In this document: positions 24,442 to 33,935 of the stretch, one piece after another
Position numbering within the stretch: position 1 is the stretch's first letter
Layout of the letters: every line of letters begins with the position of its first letter
Made by a program: the position numbers and the translations under genes
Notes under the pieces: model-generated
What the model saw: the letters and a program-made list of their open reading frames with translations, nothing else
Told to the model about the DNA's origin: nothing
Databases searched by the model: none
NCBI RefSeq assembly: GCF_000687475.1
Contig: NC_057319.1
Span: 4,392,001-4,456,000 of the forward strand
Length of the DNA: 64,000 bases
From: Ustilaginoidea virens
Lineage: Eukaryota; Ascomycota; Sordariomycetes; Hypocreales; Clavicipitaceae
Reading direction: 5' to 3'

Positions 24442-26331
24442 CAGAAAAAAAAAAAAAGATCCCCTTCTTTCTCCTGCCAGCTGTCTCGCCGAAACCGCCG
24501 TCACGTCAGCAGGGCCGGGGTTGGCCAGAGGCAATCTCATCTCATCTCATCTCAATCTCACCTTGGTCATGTGGCCGTCTGAATTTTCCCCTGCCCCTGT
24601 CTTGCTCCCGTTCCCCTTCCACCAAGACCGTGCCAGCGAACCAGCCACGCCGCCGCATGGCAGCTTTTCCCGAGCCCCCCCGCGCAGCCTCGAGTTTCAC
24701 GTCGTCAAAACCATCATGTGATACGTAAGGACGATGCTTTTCAAAAAAAAAAACCTGCCGCCGCAAAAGCTGCAAAAGATGCCGGGCACCACCTGGACAG
24801 AGTCAATGGAGAAACCTGTCCACTCGGGTGGTTCCTGGCTTGCATGCAGCGTGCAGCGGCTGCAGCCTGCCTGCAGGTACTCGCAGGTACGCATGACGCA
24901 GAGGGGCCCCCGTTTTAGCTCGTGCCCCCCCAAAAGAAAAACTCAAAACCTTGAGGCGTGCGTGCCGCCAAAGGAATTGCCGAGCCGTGTCTGGTTGCGG
25001 ACGCTGCGGAGTCGACATCGAAGGGAATGAAGAAGTGTTCCACGATCCCGAGCGCCTCGGCGAGGCTGGGGGCTCGCATGCTCCGTTGTTTCGGGGCCCC
25101 GTCTTTCTTACCTTGTCCCCAGCGTGCAAGCGCGGCGGCCCAGCTGAGCGGCGGCAAGGCGGCAAGGCGGCAAGGCGTCGAGTCATCTCTGTCCGTGCGG
25201 ACAGGCGAAGCCAGCTTTCTTTCCTTGGACGTTGCCTCATAGAAACGAACTGAACTGAGTTGACTGTTTGCAGCGGCCTTTGAGGCGTCTTCAGCCGCCG
25301 TCAGCCGCCGTCAACTGCGACCAGCGGAGCGGCGCATCTAGCAGCACACGCCAGGCGGCTTCCTCCAGCCAACGCAGCCTGCGGCATCAATCCGATAGCA
25401 GCCAGGCATCACAGTGCATCACCGCATCACCGCATCACCGCATCATCACCCATCACTCATCACTCATCATCACGGACCCCCCTCGTAAGCCAGCCATGTG
25501 GCACCATTATCCCGGCACTACCAAGATATAGAGGTGCCTGCCTATGTGGCCCCTTGCCCACCGGCCCACCGACATGGATCTAGGCAGCCGCGTTGCCCAT
25601 GTACCTATGTACCTAAGGTGCATGTATCTGCCTAGCACCATCCTGCTGTGGCGCCGGCGCCGGCAGCTCAAAATAGGTGTTGTCTGGTCGAATGGAGCCA
25701 GCCCTTTGTCCAATTAACAGCCTACGAAAATTAGACTCAAAAAAAAGGAGTAAAAGGGGGAAGGCGAAAAGAAAAAGGGAAAAGAAAGAGAGAAAAAAAA
25801 GAAAAAAAAAAAAAAAAGCAACAGCCTTCCGCTGCTAGGCACCAGCTCTATTCCATGTCCATCCAACTCATCACTTGGTCCCTCACCCGGTGCATCTAGT
25901 CCGTCCTTCTTCCAGCCGTGACGTGGCGTGCAGCAGAAAACTGCCGTCCCATACTCGCCCATTTGCCGCAGCCTGTCCGCATCGTCAACACGGTGCCAGC
26001 GCTCCTTTTACTCCGGACGACTGTTGCGCACATGTTCATGTTGCTTTCCCCAACGATCCGACACGTTCAGCGTAGATCCAACCCCAATTCTGCATGAGAA
26101 ATCACGGTGAGGAAAACAGGAAAAAAAAAAAAAAAGCCGCCAATTATAGTCTTTCCAAATCCAATTCCCTCCCTGCCAAGCTGCGGGATTCCATCGTGGG
26201 CCGCGGTAGTCCGAGTCGTTAGTAGTAATCTCCGTTTTCGCTGTCTTCTGCGTCTACCTTGGGCCGAATGAGATCTAGAAGCGACGCGATATAAGGACTC
26301 TGGCTTTGGGTTAGCACCAGAAAAATAATGC

Positions 26332-26355
26332 AAAAAAAAAAAAAAAAAAAAAAAA
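26332..26355. repeat. A24 run directly after the RSC9-like stop codon
   Basis: Plus-strand A24 ends at 26355, and the stop codon of the minus-strand gene occupies 26356-26358. In the transcript the TGA is followed at once by U24. Confidence 0.9.
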
Positions 26356-29310
26356 TCAGTTTTGCGGCCCTCCTGGGTTCGCCAGGCCCGGCATCATCAA
26401 TCCACGTACCAAGGTTCTGTTCTCGGAAAGAATCTCAAACAGCCGCGGCAGAACCGCCCGGAAAAGTCTTTCGTTCCAGCCGCCCTTTTCCGACCCGCTC
26501 TTTTCTTGCGACTTGACAAGCTCCTCCTCTGCTTCCGTCTTGGCAACGTTCCTCGCAATGTTGCGAAGTATCAGGACCGCGCTGAGGGGAATCCCTGCTG
26601 CTTGGGGGGGCGCGTTGGGATTCCTCTCGTCCCGAGCAGTTGCCGTCTCCTCCAGCATGACCGTCATTGCCGTCGCAGGAATCACCCAGGGCTTTGACGA
26701 GCCTCTGCTGCCGCCGCCGCTGCTGCTGCTGCTGCTGTTGTTGGAGAGCGACGACATGATGTGGGTGTTGATGTGGCGCGCAAGGTCGTGTAGGCGCAGC
26801 TTGGTCGGCCGGCTGTACTTGCTGCACTGACCCCACGTGCAAACGTATTCCTTGCAGCTGTTGCCAAACTGCCCGCCCTCATTTCTCTGCTCGCCGAGAT
26901 GCATCGTCAGAATGTGGCTCCACATTTGCTCCGGTCGGATGAAGAAGTGGCCGCATTTTTCGTTTTGCTTTCCCGCGTGCGTGGCCCACAGGCAACGGCC
27001 GTATTCCTCCCCGTCAAAGTTGAGGGGGCGAGGCCGGGGGCGGATTCCGTGGATGATGAATTTTTGCTGCGGCTCGCCCGGCTCGCGGAGAACCTGGGCG
27101 TTGGAGTCCTTGTACACCGAGGTGCTGTTCCGGATAAAGTCGGCTGGCGTGATCATGGGCTGCGCAATGGCCTTGAGAGGCGTCACGAAGGCGGACTGAT
27201 AGGCTTGCCACGCGGCCAGCTGGGTGACGAACGAGTCGCCGTCCTCCTCGAAAAAGCACTTGACCCATCTGTGGACTCTGTCGGGCTCTTCAAGCTTCAG
27301 CATCTGCTGCAGCAGGTCTTCGGGCATGGGCGCGATTTCCTCCCGCGCAGGAATCTTTTGCTCGGGAATCAGAATCAGGTCTCGCGGGATCCTTTTTGCC
27401 CCGTGAGCCAGGAGCCTGACCAGGTGGTCCACGAGGTTCTCGGGGCTCGTGGAGCGGACAAGGTTGCCGACGTTGGCCACAACAGCCGTGTACTGGTATA
27501 GCAGGTCCAGGCAGGCGTCCATCAACTCGTCGTCGTTGAGGAGCAGCCAGTTTGTGATGCGCTGCAAGGATTCGGCGGGCATGTTGCCGAGCGTGTTGGT
27601 GGCTTCCAGGTTCATCGAGATTCGGCCCAGGGCTCGCAAGGCAGTCAGGATGATGCCACGGTCGTCAGACGCCAGCTGCGCGAGCAACGTCTTGTACAAA
27701 GGGTCATGCGATCCGAGCACCATGTACGGCGTAATTTGCTCTGCAATGTCCAGGGCCATGTGCTTGAGCTCGGTCAGAGACTCGTGGGCAGGTAAATGCA
27801 TGACGATGCAGACAAGGTCCTTGATGGGGTAAAAATCCGACATGTTGAGCGCGTTTTCCGGCAAGGTAACCATGTTTCGGAGCGTGAGAAGCGCTTCTGC
27901 AATGAGTATCATCTCATCCGCAAACGCTTCCGTCTCAACAGCATGTGGCTGCTCCTTCTCCACCAAACTGCCGATTTGCTCGAGTATATCCCACGTCCCA
28001 TTGTTGCCGTCCAGTTGGCCAAGTTGGCCCGACCTCGCGTAAGGATCCCAGGAGACAAACCACGAAACGTGGTGGAAGAGACTGCCGACTTGGAGAGCTT
28101 TGTCCACCAGACCTTCAGCAAGGCCAGGAAAGGCGTCGAATCGATACTTGTCGCCACGCTCGAAAGATATCTTCACGAGATGATTTAAAGCGAAAGATTG
28201 CTCGGCTGGTACGCCAGATCGTAGAGCGTTCAGGCAGCGCGTGTAGATGTTGGGACCGTCAAACCCAGCTGCGTAATAAAAAAGAATCCAGGTTAGCGCC
28301 GCAGGTGTACGTGAGCTGAATACTAAAAAAGACAGAAACCCCTTTTTGTTTGTTCTCTCTCCTTTTTTTCTTCCCCCCTTTTGATACTTACTGCCTGGTT
28401 GCATTGGTTGGCGACTGGCAGGGTCAGCATGAGCAGGTCGGTGCGCCAGACGCTGCCTTTGAAACTCGCCGGGAGCACTGCTTGGCGTCGCGACAGCTCG
28501 TAGCTGCAATGGCTTGAGGTGTTTCGGTTGGTAAGACAAGACCAGGCTTGACGTATTGTCCGGGTTGGAAGGATGATGCATGATGGACGGCCCTCGGCCA
28601 TGGTGACCGCCGGGTGGCATGGGCGGCATCGTCGCGTGATGTGAGCTTGGTTGCGGATTGCTCTGCGCAGGGGAGGCTGTTTGGGCGGCGTTTTGCTGGC
28701 TAGTCTGCCTAGTGGCACGGCTCGAAGCCGTATCGGGTTGGAATATGACGCGCTGGGGAGGGGCTTCTCGAAGTCCACGAGAAGCACGAGAGCTGGAGGG
28801 CACTTCGGGAGCCGATCGTTCGCGAGTCGGCGTTGCGTCGTCCCCAGAAGCAGCCGAGTCTCCGGCGTTTACGTTGCTGTCGCGCTTTGGCCGGAAATTC
28901 TCCAGAGTGCGGGTCAGCAAGCCGGCACCCTTGGCCGTGATGTCTTCAAGGATTTCCTTGGGGGGCGGTTCCTTGTTGTGGACGGTTCTGATCTCGTACG
29001 CGGCCAGGTTCTTGTAAAATTTTTCCTTGAGGGAAAACGCGGTGGAGGCCTCGTTGTTGGAATGCAAGCCCAGCTCTGATGCCATGCGCCGCCAGGCCAG
29101 CTTCTCCTCCGACACCTTGTCGTAGCCCCCGTTGGCAACTATGTGGTTGAAGACCTTGTAAAGATCGAGAAAGATCAAGCCGACCTTTGGTTCTGGGTCG
29201 AGAACGGTTCCTCGTTTTTCGTGAAAGTCTTTCAGCTTGGTCATAAACTCGTCATACTCGGGAGTGCGGTCGATGGTGTGCAGGGGCACCTCTTGCGGCG
29301 TCGTAGTCAT
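26356..29310 (-). CDS. RSC9: RSC9-like ARID-domain chromatin-remodelling subunit
   Basis: Predicted 943-residue nuclear protein. Rsc9 is a DNA-binding subunit of the RSC (SWI/SNF-type) remodeller. Minus-strand exons are 29310-28392 and 28268-26356, separated by a 123-nt intron in frame. The N-terminus carries an ARID/BRIGHT-type domain (about residues 14-100; EYDEFMTKLKDFHEKRG, GLIFLDLYKVFNHIV, GYDKVSEEKLAWRRMASELG). A Pro/Ser/Gln-rich linker comes next. A long helical, armadillo-like region follows (about 300-650). Cys/His-rich segments follow (CLWATH, KCGHFF, SHILTMH, CTWGQC), consistent with the RFX/zinc-finger part of fungal Rsc9 proteins. A Ser/Gly repeat (NNSSSSSSGGGS) interrupts the C-terminal part. 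The neighbour on the other side (30199) is divergent. Alternative: another ARID protein of the ARID2/BAF200 type, which is the animal counterpart of the same subunit. Confidence 0.84.
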   Translation of the reverse strand: MTTTPQEVPLHTIDRTPEYDEFMTKLKDFHEKRGTVLDPEPKVGLIFLDLYKVFNHIVANGGYDKVSEEKLAWRRMASELGLHSNNEASTAFSLKEKFYKNLAAYEIRTVHNKEPPPKEILEDITAKGAGLLTRTLENFRPKRDSNVNAGDSAASGDDATPTRERSAPEVPSSSRASRGLREAPPQRVIFQPDTASSRATRQTSQQNAAQTASPAQSNPQPSSHHATMPPMPPGGHHGRGPSIMHHPSNPDNTSSLVLSYQPKHLKPLQLRAVATPSSAPGEFQRQRLAHRPAHADPASRQPMQPGSKYQKGGRKKGERTNKKGFLSFLVFSSRTPAALTWILFYYAAGFDGPNIYTRCLNALRSGVPAEQSFALNHLVKISFERGDKYRFDAFPGLAEGLVDKALQVGSLFHHVSWFVSWDPYARSGQLGQLDGNNGTWDILEQIGSLVEKEQPHAVETEAFADEMILIAEALLTLRNMVTLPENALNMSDFYPIKDLVCIVMHLPAHESLTELKHMALDIAEQITPYMVLGSHDPLYKTLLAQLASDDRGIILTALRALGRISMNLEATNTLGNMPAESLQRITNWLLLNDDELMDACLDLLYQYTAVVANVGNLVRSTSPENLVDHLVRLLAHGAKRIPRDLILIPEQKIPAREEIAPMPEDLLQQMLKLEEPDRVHRWVKCFFEEDGDSFVTQLAAWQAYQSAFVTPLKAIAQPMITPADFIRNSTSVYKDSNAQVLREPGEPQQKFIIHGIRPRPRPLNFDGEEYGRCLWATHAGKQNEKCGHFFIRPEQMWSHILTMHLGEQRNEGGQFGNSCKEYVCTWGQCSKYSRPTKLRLHDLARHINTHIMSSLSNNSSSSSSGGGSRGSSKPWVIPATAMTVMLEETATARDERNPNAPPQAAGIPLSAVLILRNIARNVAKTEAEEELVKSQEKSGSEKGGWNERLFRAVLPRLFEILSENRTLVRGLMMPGLANPGGPQN

Positions 29311-30198
29311 TGCGGTCAGTCGTCCTGCTCGAGAGGTGAGCGAGCGACTGGGTCGCCCTCTTGGTCGCGACTGCCGTGCTGGTTGAGTGGTGACGGGGCA
29401 ACTTGTTCACCCTCTTGGCTGCGACTGCCGTCCTGGCTGGCGTCCCAGCCCGAGTCTGTGGTCGTTGCAAAAGTCGGGTCGGCGCGGCGCGTAGGACAAA
29501 GATCGGAATCGATGCGCATGGGATCCGCTGCCTTGGTTGCGACAGGCGCCGGCGAGTGGCGTTTAGACAATCGCAAAGGCTTTCAGAAGGTGGCCTTGAA
29601 CGTGGCGGGAGGGAGCATGGCTGCAAGTCGCAACTGCTTGACAAGTACTCCGTAGAGTTTTGTCGCGTTGGACGCCAGCATGCACGATCCCATCCAGCAG
29701 CGTCTCCACGTGATCCCATTGTCCGCCAATCGGAAATTTTCCTGCTCTGTGTTTTGGCCAGGCCCCCATCATCTAGTACAGCAGGGTCAGTCCTTTGGCC
29801 AATCAAAAGTACAACAACAACAACAACACCATTGGAAGTTACTTTCAGTACTTCATCCGCCGCAGGCAAGCTGCTGCAGGTCCGAAGAACGTTAGCATGC
29901 AAGATGTTGCAACTTGATTCCAATTAGGAATCGCTGGTTCAATCGAGCAGTTCGCTAGATAGTTGCTCCGCCAGGTCATGAGCTCGGCTAGGCGAGGAAA
30001 CATTTGTCTGTCATACGGACGATATTATGTACTGGTTTATTTTGTTTTAAAGTAGCTACAGATGACCAGGTACATGTACCTACCTTACATGAGTGTTGAA
30101 CTGAAGCGCTTGAATATACTTGCAGTCCCAGCCTTTTAATTCCGTTATAAAAATTAGCCTAAATATTCAAATAGTACAAAGTATCGCCTTGGCATGAC
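29311..30198. other. Divergent intergenic region
   Basis: Shared upstream region of the RSC9-like gene and the unrecognised gene at 30199. It has a TACTCCGTA word (29646-29654), (CAA)n near 29812-29825, and a relatively AT-rich segment from 30010 to 30190, unusual for this GC-rich window. No gene is supported. Confidence 0.55.
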
Positions 30199-31889
30199 AT
30201 GACTTTGCCATCTTTGCTTGAGAACTTCCACCCAGTGCCATCATTACAACACTGCTGTCTGCTGGGCTGCTGCTTGGCTCGGGCCAACTGCAGCTTTCAA
30301 TGCAAGCACCGGACGTGCTCTGCGCTTCAGTCTGGTAGGTCACAATTGATGTGCTTCAACTTGCCCATTCTTCACCTCCAGGTACCCAGACAGCTATCGA
30401 GCATACGCCCGGACATTTGAAGCATGATCGCTGCACCATTCCCGCCGACATGATCCATCTTTCCTCACCGGCAGCTGGCTGTCAGCTACGCCTCATCAAA
30501 GTTCAAGTTGAGGACGCGGTGGAACAGTACGATGCAGAGCAGCTCGACGCGCCCATGCAGCTCAGTCTGGAAGGCCAACGATCCATGGGCTCCGACTGCG
30601 GCGTACTGTCCCTCACCATTGCCATCGGCACAGATAAGAAGGTACGCCAGTGAGGCCAAGAACGCGAGTCCTCCGTCTGACACGTCTCGCAGCTCTCCAT
30701 TAGGCTCAATGATCTCTTGAATCGCCCTGGTGGCACCGCGGGCGTCATCTCCATCGACCGAACATCGCTCAAGCTCTCTTTGAGGTTGCCGGACCTCCAC
30801 TACACTCTTCAAACATGGTTCCGACAAAGCAGAGATTTTCTCGTCTCTGCATGCATTCTCCGCAAGGCTGGATTCGCCATAGACGACGACCTACCCCGCG
30901 AAGAATCCGCCAAAAGGACGTCTGACGAACCTGCTGGGCAGTTGGACCAGATGGGCACCATGACCCAGCCTTCGCAAGTCTTGTCCCTGACTCCGTCGAC
31001 AGCCTTGGGATTGCCAAGCCAAACGTTGCCGGATAGCACAGCCGGGCCGAACATCTTTGACGAGGTGCTCGGCCGCTTCCAGAGAAGCAGTACAGGAGCC
31101 AGCCATGTCCTCGACGAGGGCGTCATCTCGTCACAACCCGCTCTGTCCAGTGCAAAGTCCTGCAGGATATCTTCGGTAGGCAAGGGCACGAGCATACCCC
31201 CTGTCGGCTCCCCACCGAAAATTGTAGTCAGCCAGCAACAGCCCGACTCCCGAGGTCAAGATGCTGCAAGTCCTTCTTCGTTGGGTTCAGGCCCCCCCCC
31301 GCGTCGCCATGGCCATTTCACGAGGTCTTTCTCTGCCGCAGCTCACAGGAAAAACCGCGGGTCCGAGAGCATCCAGCCGGCAGAGTCGTCAGCCATCCGG
31401 GGCGACGCTGGAAACACGGGCCCAGTCACGGAGGTGAAAAACGTCGCCCCGGGTATGAGCAGCAGTTTTGGCTGGACTACGCAGACAGAATTCCGAAACC
31501 TCATGCCACGGCGTCGCAAGCTGCCTTTCCTCGAGGAGGAGAACGGCCCGCCGAAACGGTTGAAGCAGGGTTTAGGCTATCCACCCACAGCCCAGCGGCC
31601 AGTTTTGGACGAACCGCCATCGACACGCAGCACCCTGACCAGCCATGGATTGCTTTCTACAGTGCCAAGCGTCGCCATCATACTGGGATTCTCTTCGATT
31701 TCCGATAAGCTCCTCTTACAAGAGAAAAAGATACTATGCAGATACGAGAAGGCCATTGCCAAGGGTGATGACGCAGATGCCGGTGCTGACTTCTTCTTCA
31801 GCTTGCTGCACGAAGCGAGAATGCAGTTTTGGCTGGGGGAGCTGACCAAGTCCTCTGCACCAGAAGATCAACCCGTTATTTTTGTCTAG
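30199..31889 (+). CDS. Hypothetical protein, unrecognised
   Basis: Best gene model gives 530 residues from exons 30199-30334, 30382-30641 and 30693-31889; both introns are short (47 and 51 nt) with GT..AG ends and keep frame. The last intron is well supported. The first exon is doubtful (Cys/Leu-rich, no clear signal peptide). A shorter model starting at ATG 30450 would give 462 residues. The N-terminal 140 residues alternate beta-like and polar stretches (LSLTIAIGTDKKLSIRLNDL, ISIDRTSLKLSLRLPD) and could form a small beta-rich fold. The centre is disordered and Ser/Pro-rich, with basic clusters (PRRRKLPF, GPPKRLKQG). The C-terminus is helical (DKLLLQEKKILCRYEKAIAK). Basic patches suggest a nuclear protein. 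I do not recognise the family; a meiotic Rec114-like layout (N-terminal PH-like fold, C-terminal helix) is only a guess. Confidence 0.6.
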
Positions 31890-32495
31890 ACCTGGGGCAA
31901 TGGAATAATAGTGATCAAAGGTGCTGTCGATGCCATTCGTGTGAAGCACCTTATGGTTATGGGGCTTGTTACGGATTGTTGTGCAGCCAGCTAAACGCGT
32001 CAATTTCCTCCCGTCGGCTTCCCGCGCATCAGCTTGCTCCATGGGTTTCCCCCCCAACAATGTTCCCAGCGGGCCCCATTTCGTTCCAGGTAACCGTTGT
32101 TGGTATGGGTGCGAGCCTGAGGCCAGCATTTCCATCAAGGTGATGGTAATGATCTTTTCTGATGTACATCACCGCAGAGGTTGTGTTGGTGTACAATCCG
32201 TTCAGCTTCCGGGGGCACACAAACGGACCCAAGCAAGACCACCAATTCTTACGCAGAATAGATCATTTTCACAGTCATCCTCCCACATGGTCCTTGCTAG
32301 TTCAGACGCATTGGAATAGTACTTCGGTGCGGTTGAGCATCCAGTGTTTTTTATATTTGTTTGCTCACCGAGCATCCGGGTTTGTCTGTAGGGGGAAAGA
32401 GGAAGAACAGAGCAAGCCTTTGCATGCTGTACAATGTTGTGGCTGTCTTTCTTTCTTTTTTCTTCTTCTTTTTCTTTTTAGAGTGCCCTCTTGAT
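31890..32495. other. Convergent spacer
   Basis: Lies between the 3' ends of the hypothetical gene and the phosphatase gene. There is a T-rich segment (32450-32480) near the phosphatase stop. I see no gene or notable repeat. Confidence 0.55.
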
Positions 32496-33935
32496 TTAGT
32501 ACACTGCGAACCCCCTTTTCTTGCCAACCACAGTCCCATTGTTCGCGTTGGTATAGAATGTGATGAAATCCGTCGAGTTTTCATATGTGTTGCCACAGAG
32601 TTTACTATAGCCTTGAAATAAGTCTGCGCGGTCGCGCAAATACTTTTGCAAGCCGTCGGCCGAGCAACTCTGACCCGGCCCATCAAAACACCCAGGCAAG
32701 ACCTGGGGGCTTTGGTTCAGAAGCACGCGATAGTACGTCGAGGGAGTGGAGGCCATCGGACCGTTACTGCTTGTCTGATTTGAGCCGGCATAGCTGGAGG
32801 TGCAGTTCATGCGCTCAATGGCGATATTGGCCAGGAACGGAAGAATGCGACTCGAGATCCAGGCGCGCTGGAAGTTGACCTGGTCTAGGGGCATGGTGGC
32901 ATTCACGTCGTTCCCGCCGGAGAACTGGCTGTTGTTGAACAAGCCCATGGCGACGAGGACAGTCGGCGGCAGTTCGCGATGCGTAAAGGATATGTACAGA
33001 TCCTGGTTGGCACGGTCTGCGGAGAGCAGGCTCAACGTCGCGTTGACCCAGGGGAAACCAATGGCGCCAGAGTAGGGGCTGCCGTAGCCGGTGTTGTAAT
33101 GATACTGGATGTCTTGACCGTACTCGAACTGCAGCCACTCGTCGGGGGAGAATAGGTCGGTGGAGCAAAAGGGCGAGGAGCCGCGAATCACGGTGTCGTA
33201 GCCGCACATTGCTTGCATCGCCGTCACGTCCCGGGAGGTGAAGTTGAAGTCTGGGACCTGGGCGTTGAGACGAGCGATGATGGGTGCGGTGTACGTGTCG
33301 ATGAACCGGCTTTGCTGCTTGGATCCTGCATCGGCGGCATAGCCCTTGCAGCTCTTGTATGGAGTCAGGCTGTCAGCACCGTCCTTCTTGCCCTCTGGGA
33401 CCTCGACCACGTTGATGGTGTTGTCATCCATTTCAAGCCCCCGAACGAGGCCCCTGGCGCTCTGGACGGTGCGCTCGGCCGTCGAGGTCCACACCCTCTG
33501 CGGCAACCTAAGCTTCGGATACCGGTACGAGATGGAAAGCCCCAGCTGGGCGGCCTCGACCTTGCCCGTCCGCGTCAGCAACTCCTGCTCTCCAAAGGAT
33601 GGAGCCTCCCAGGTAGCCAGAAAGGCAAGCTGGGGGATCTTGGTCCAGTCAGCTGTCGCATTTCCAAGCTTGTGGAGAAACGGCTCCAGATACTCTTGGT
33701 AGTCATAGTCGTTGGCATTTATGGCTGCGTGCCGCACGAGGTATGCCGCTCGAGTGACGGAGCAGCCTTGAGGAGGAACTGGATCCCGCGGGGGGTCAGA
33801 AGATTCATAGTAGGGAGCAATACCGGCCAGATGCTCCAGAGGGTTGAAGGAGTACGACGAGTAGAGAGGAGTCTGAAGCTTCAGGGCCCCAGCGCCTATG
33901 GCCGCAAGAGCGAGAAGCGTAGTCGACCGGCTCAT
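32496..33935 (-). CDS. Secreted histidine acid phosphatase (phytase-like)
   Basis: Predicted 479-residue intronless protein of the histidine phosphatase superfamily, branch 2. The N-terminus MSRSTTLLALAAIGAGALKLQ is a classical signal peptide, so I start at 33935 rather than at upstream in-frame Mets. The phosphate-binding motif reads LVRHAAINANDYDY, with RHA where phytases have RHG. The second catalytic motif is FTHRELPP, with HR-E in place of the HD dipeptide. Both changes are, as far as I recall, shared by a fungal subfamily rather than being damage. Eight or more Cys and many N-x-S/T sites (NATAD, NFTS, NATL, NNSQ, NATM, NCTS, NQTS, NSTD, NGT) fit a secreted glycoprotein. Likely role: release of phosphate from extracellular phosphoesters. 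Whether it is a true phytase is open. Confidence 0.8.
   Translation of the reverse strand: MSRSTTLLALAAIGAGALKLQTPLYSSYSFNPLEHLAGIAPYYESSDPPRDPVPPQGCSVTRAAYLVRHAAINANDYDYQEYLEPFLHKLGNATADWTKIPQLAFLATWEAPSFGEQELLTRTGKVEAAQLGLSISYRYPKLRLPQRVWTSTAERTVQSARGLVRGLEMDDNTINVVEVPEGKKDGADSLTPYKSCKGYAADAGSKQQSRFIDTYTAPIIARLNAQVPDFNFTSRDVTAMQAMCGYDTVIRGSSPFCSTDLFSPDEWLQFEYGQDIQYHYNTGYGSPYSGAIGFPWVNATLSLLSADRANQDLYISFTHRELPPTVLVAMGLFNNSQFSGGNDVNATMPLDQVNFQRAWISSRILPFLANIAIERMNCTSSYAGSNQTSSNGPMASTPSTYYRVLLNQSPQVLPGCFDGPGQSCSADGLQKYLRDRADLFQGYSKLCGNTYENSTDFITFYTNANNGTVVGKKRGFAVY

Larger units (their letters stand above)
21279..26355. other. 5-kb gene-poor, repeat-rich intergenic region
   Basis: Largest gap in the window. 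It contains the promoter side of the SDR gene (purine/pyrimidine tract 21650-21700), a TACGGAGTA word (21774-21782), the CAAGG minisatellite (22401-22515), (TGC)n near 22640, GTAGG arrays with TACCTAAGGTA (22950-22982 and 23136-23162), (CAA)n (23211-23235), G runs (about 23430 and 23920), T30 (24214-24243), T31 followed by CAG and A13 (24411-24457), CATCAC arrays (25416-25472), and A24 ending at 26355. Two patches look weakly coding (see findings), but I cannot assign a gene. Confidence 0.6.

Noticed and set aside
21279..26355. Transposon or retroelement in the large gap
   Set aside because: I found no transposase or reverse transcriptase motifs, no long terminal or inverted repeats, and no RIP-like AT-rich decay.
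29930..30000. tRNA-like segment with GGTTCAATC
   Set aside because: I could not pair an acceptor stem or anticodon arm around it.
30199..30334. Cys/Leu-rich first exon of the hypothetical gene as certain
   Set aside because: The splice keeps frame, but the peptide looks unnatural; it is kept only as a tentative part of the model, with 30450 as alternative start.
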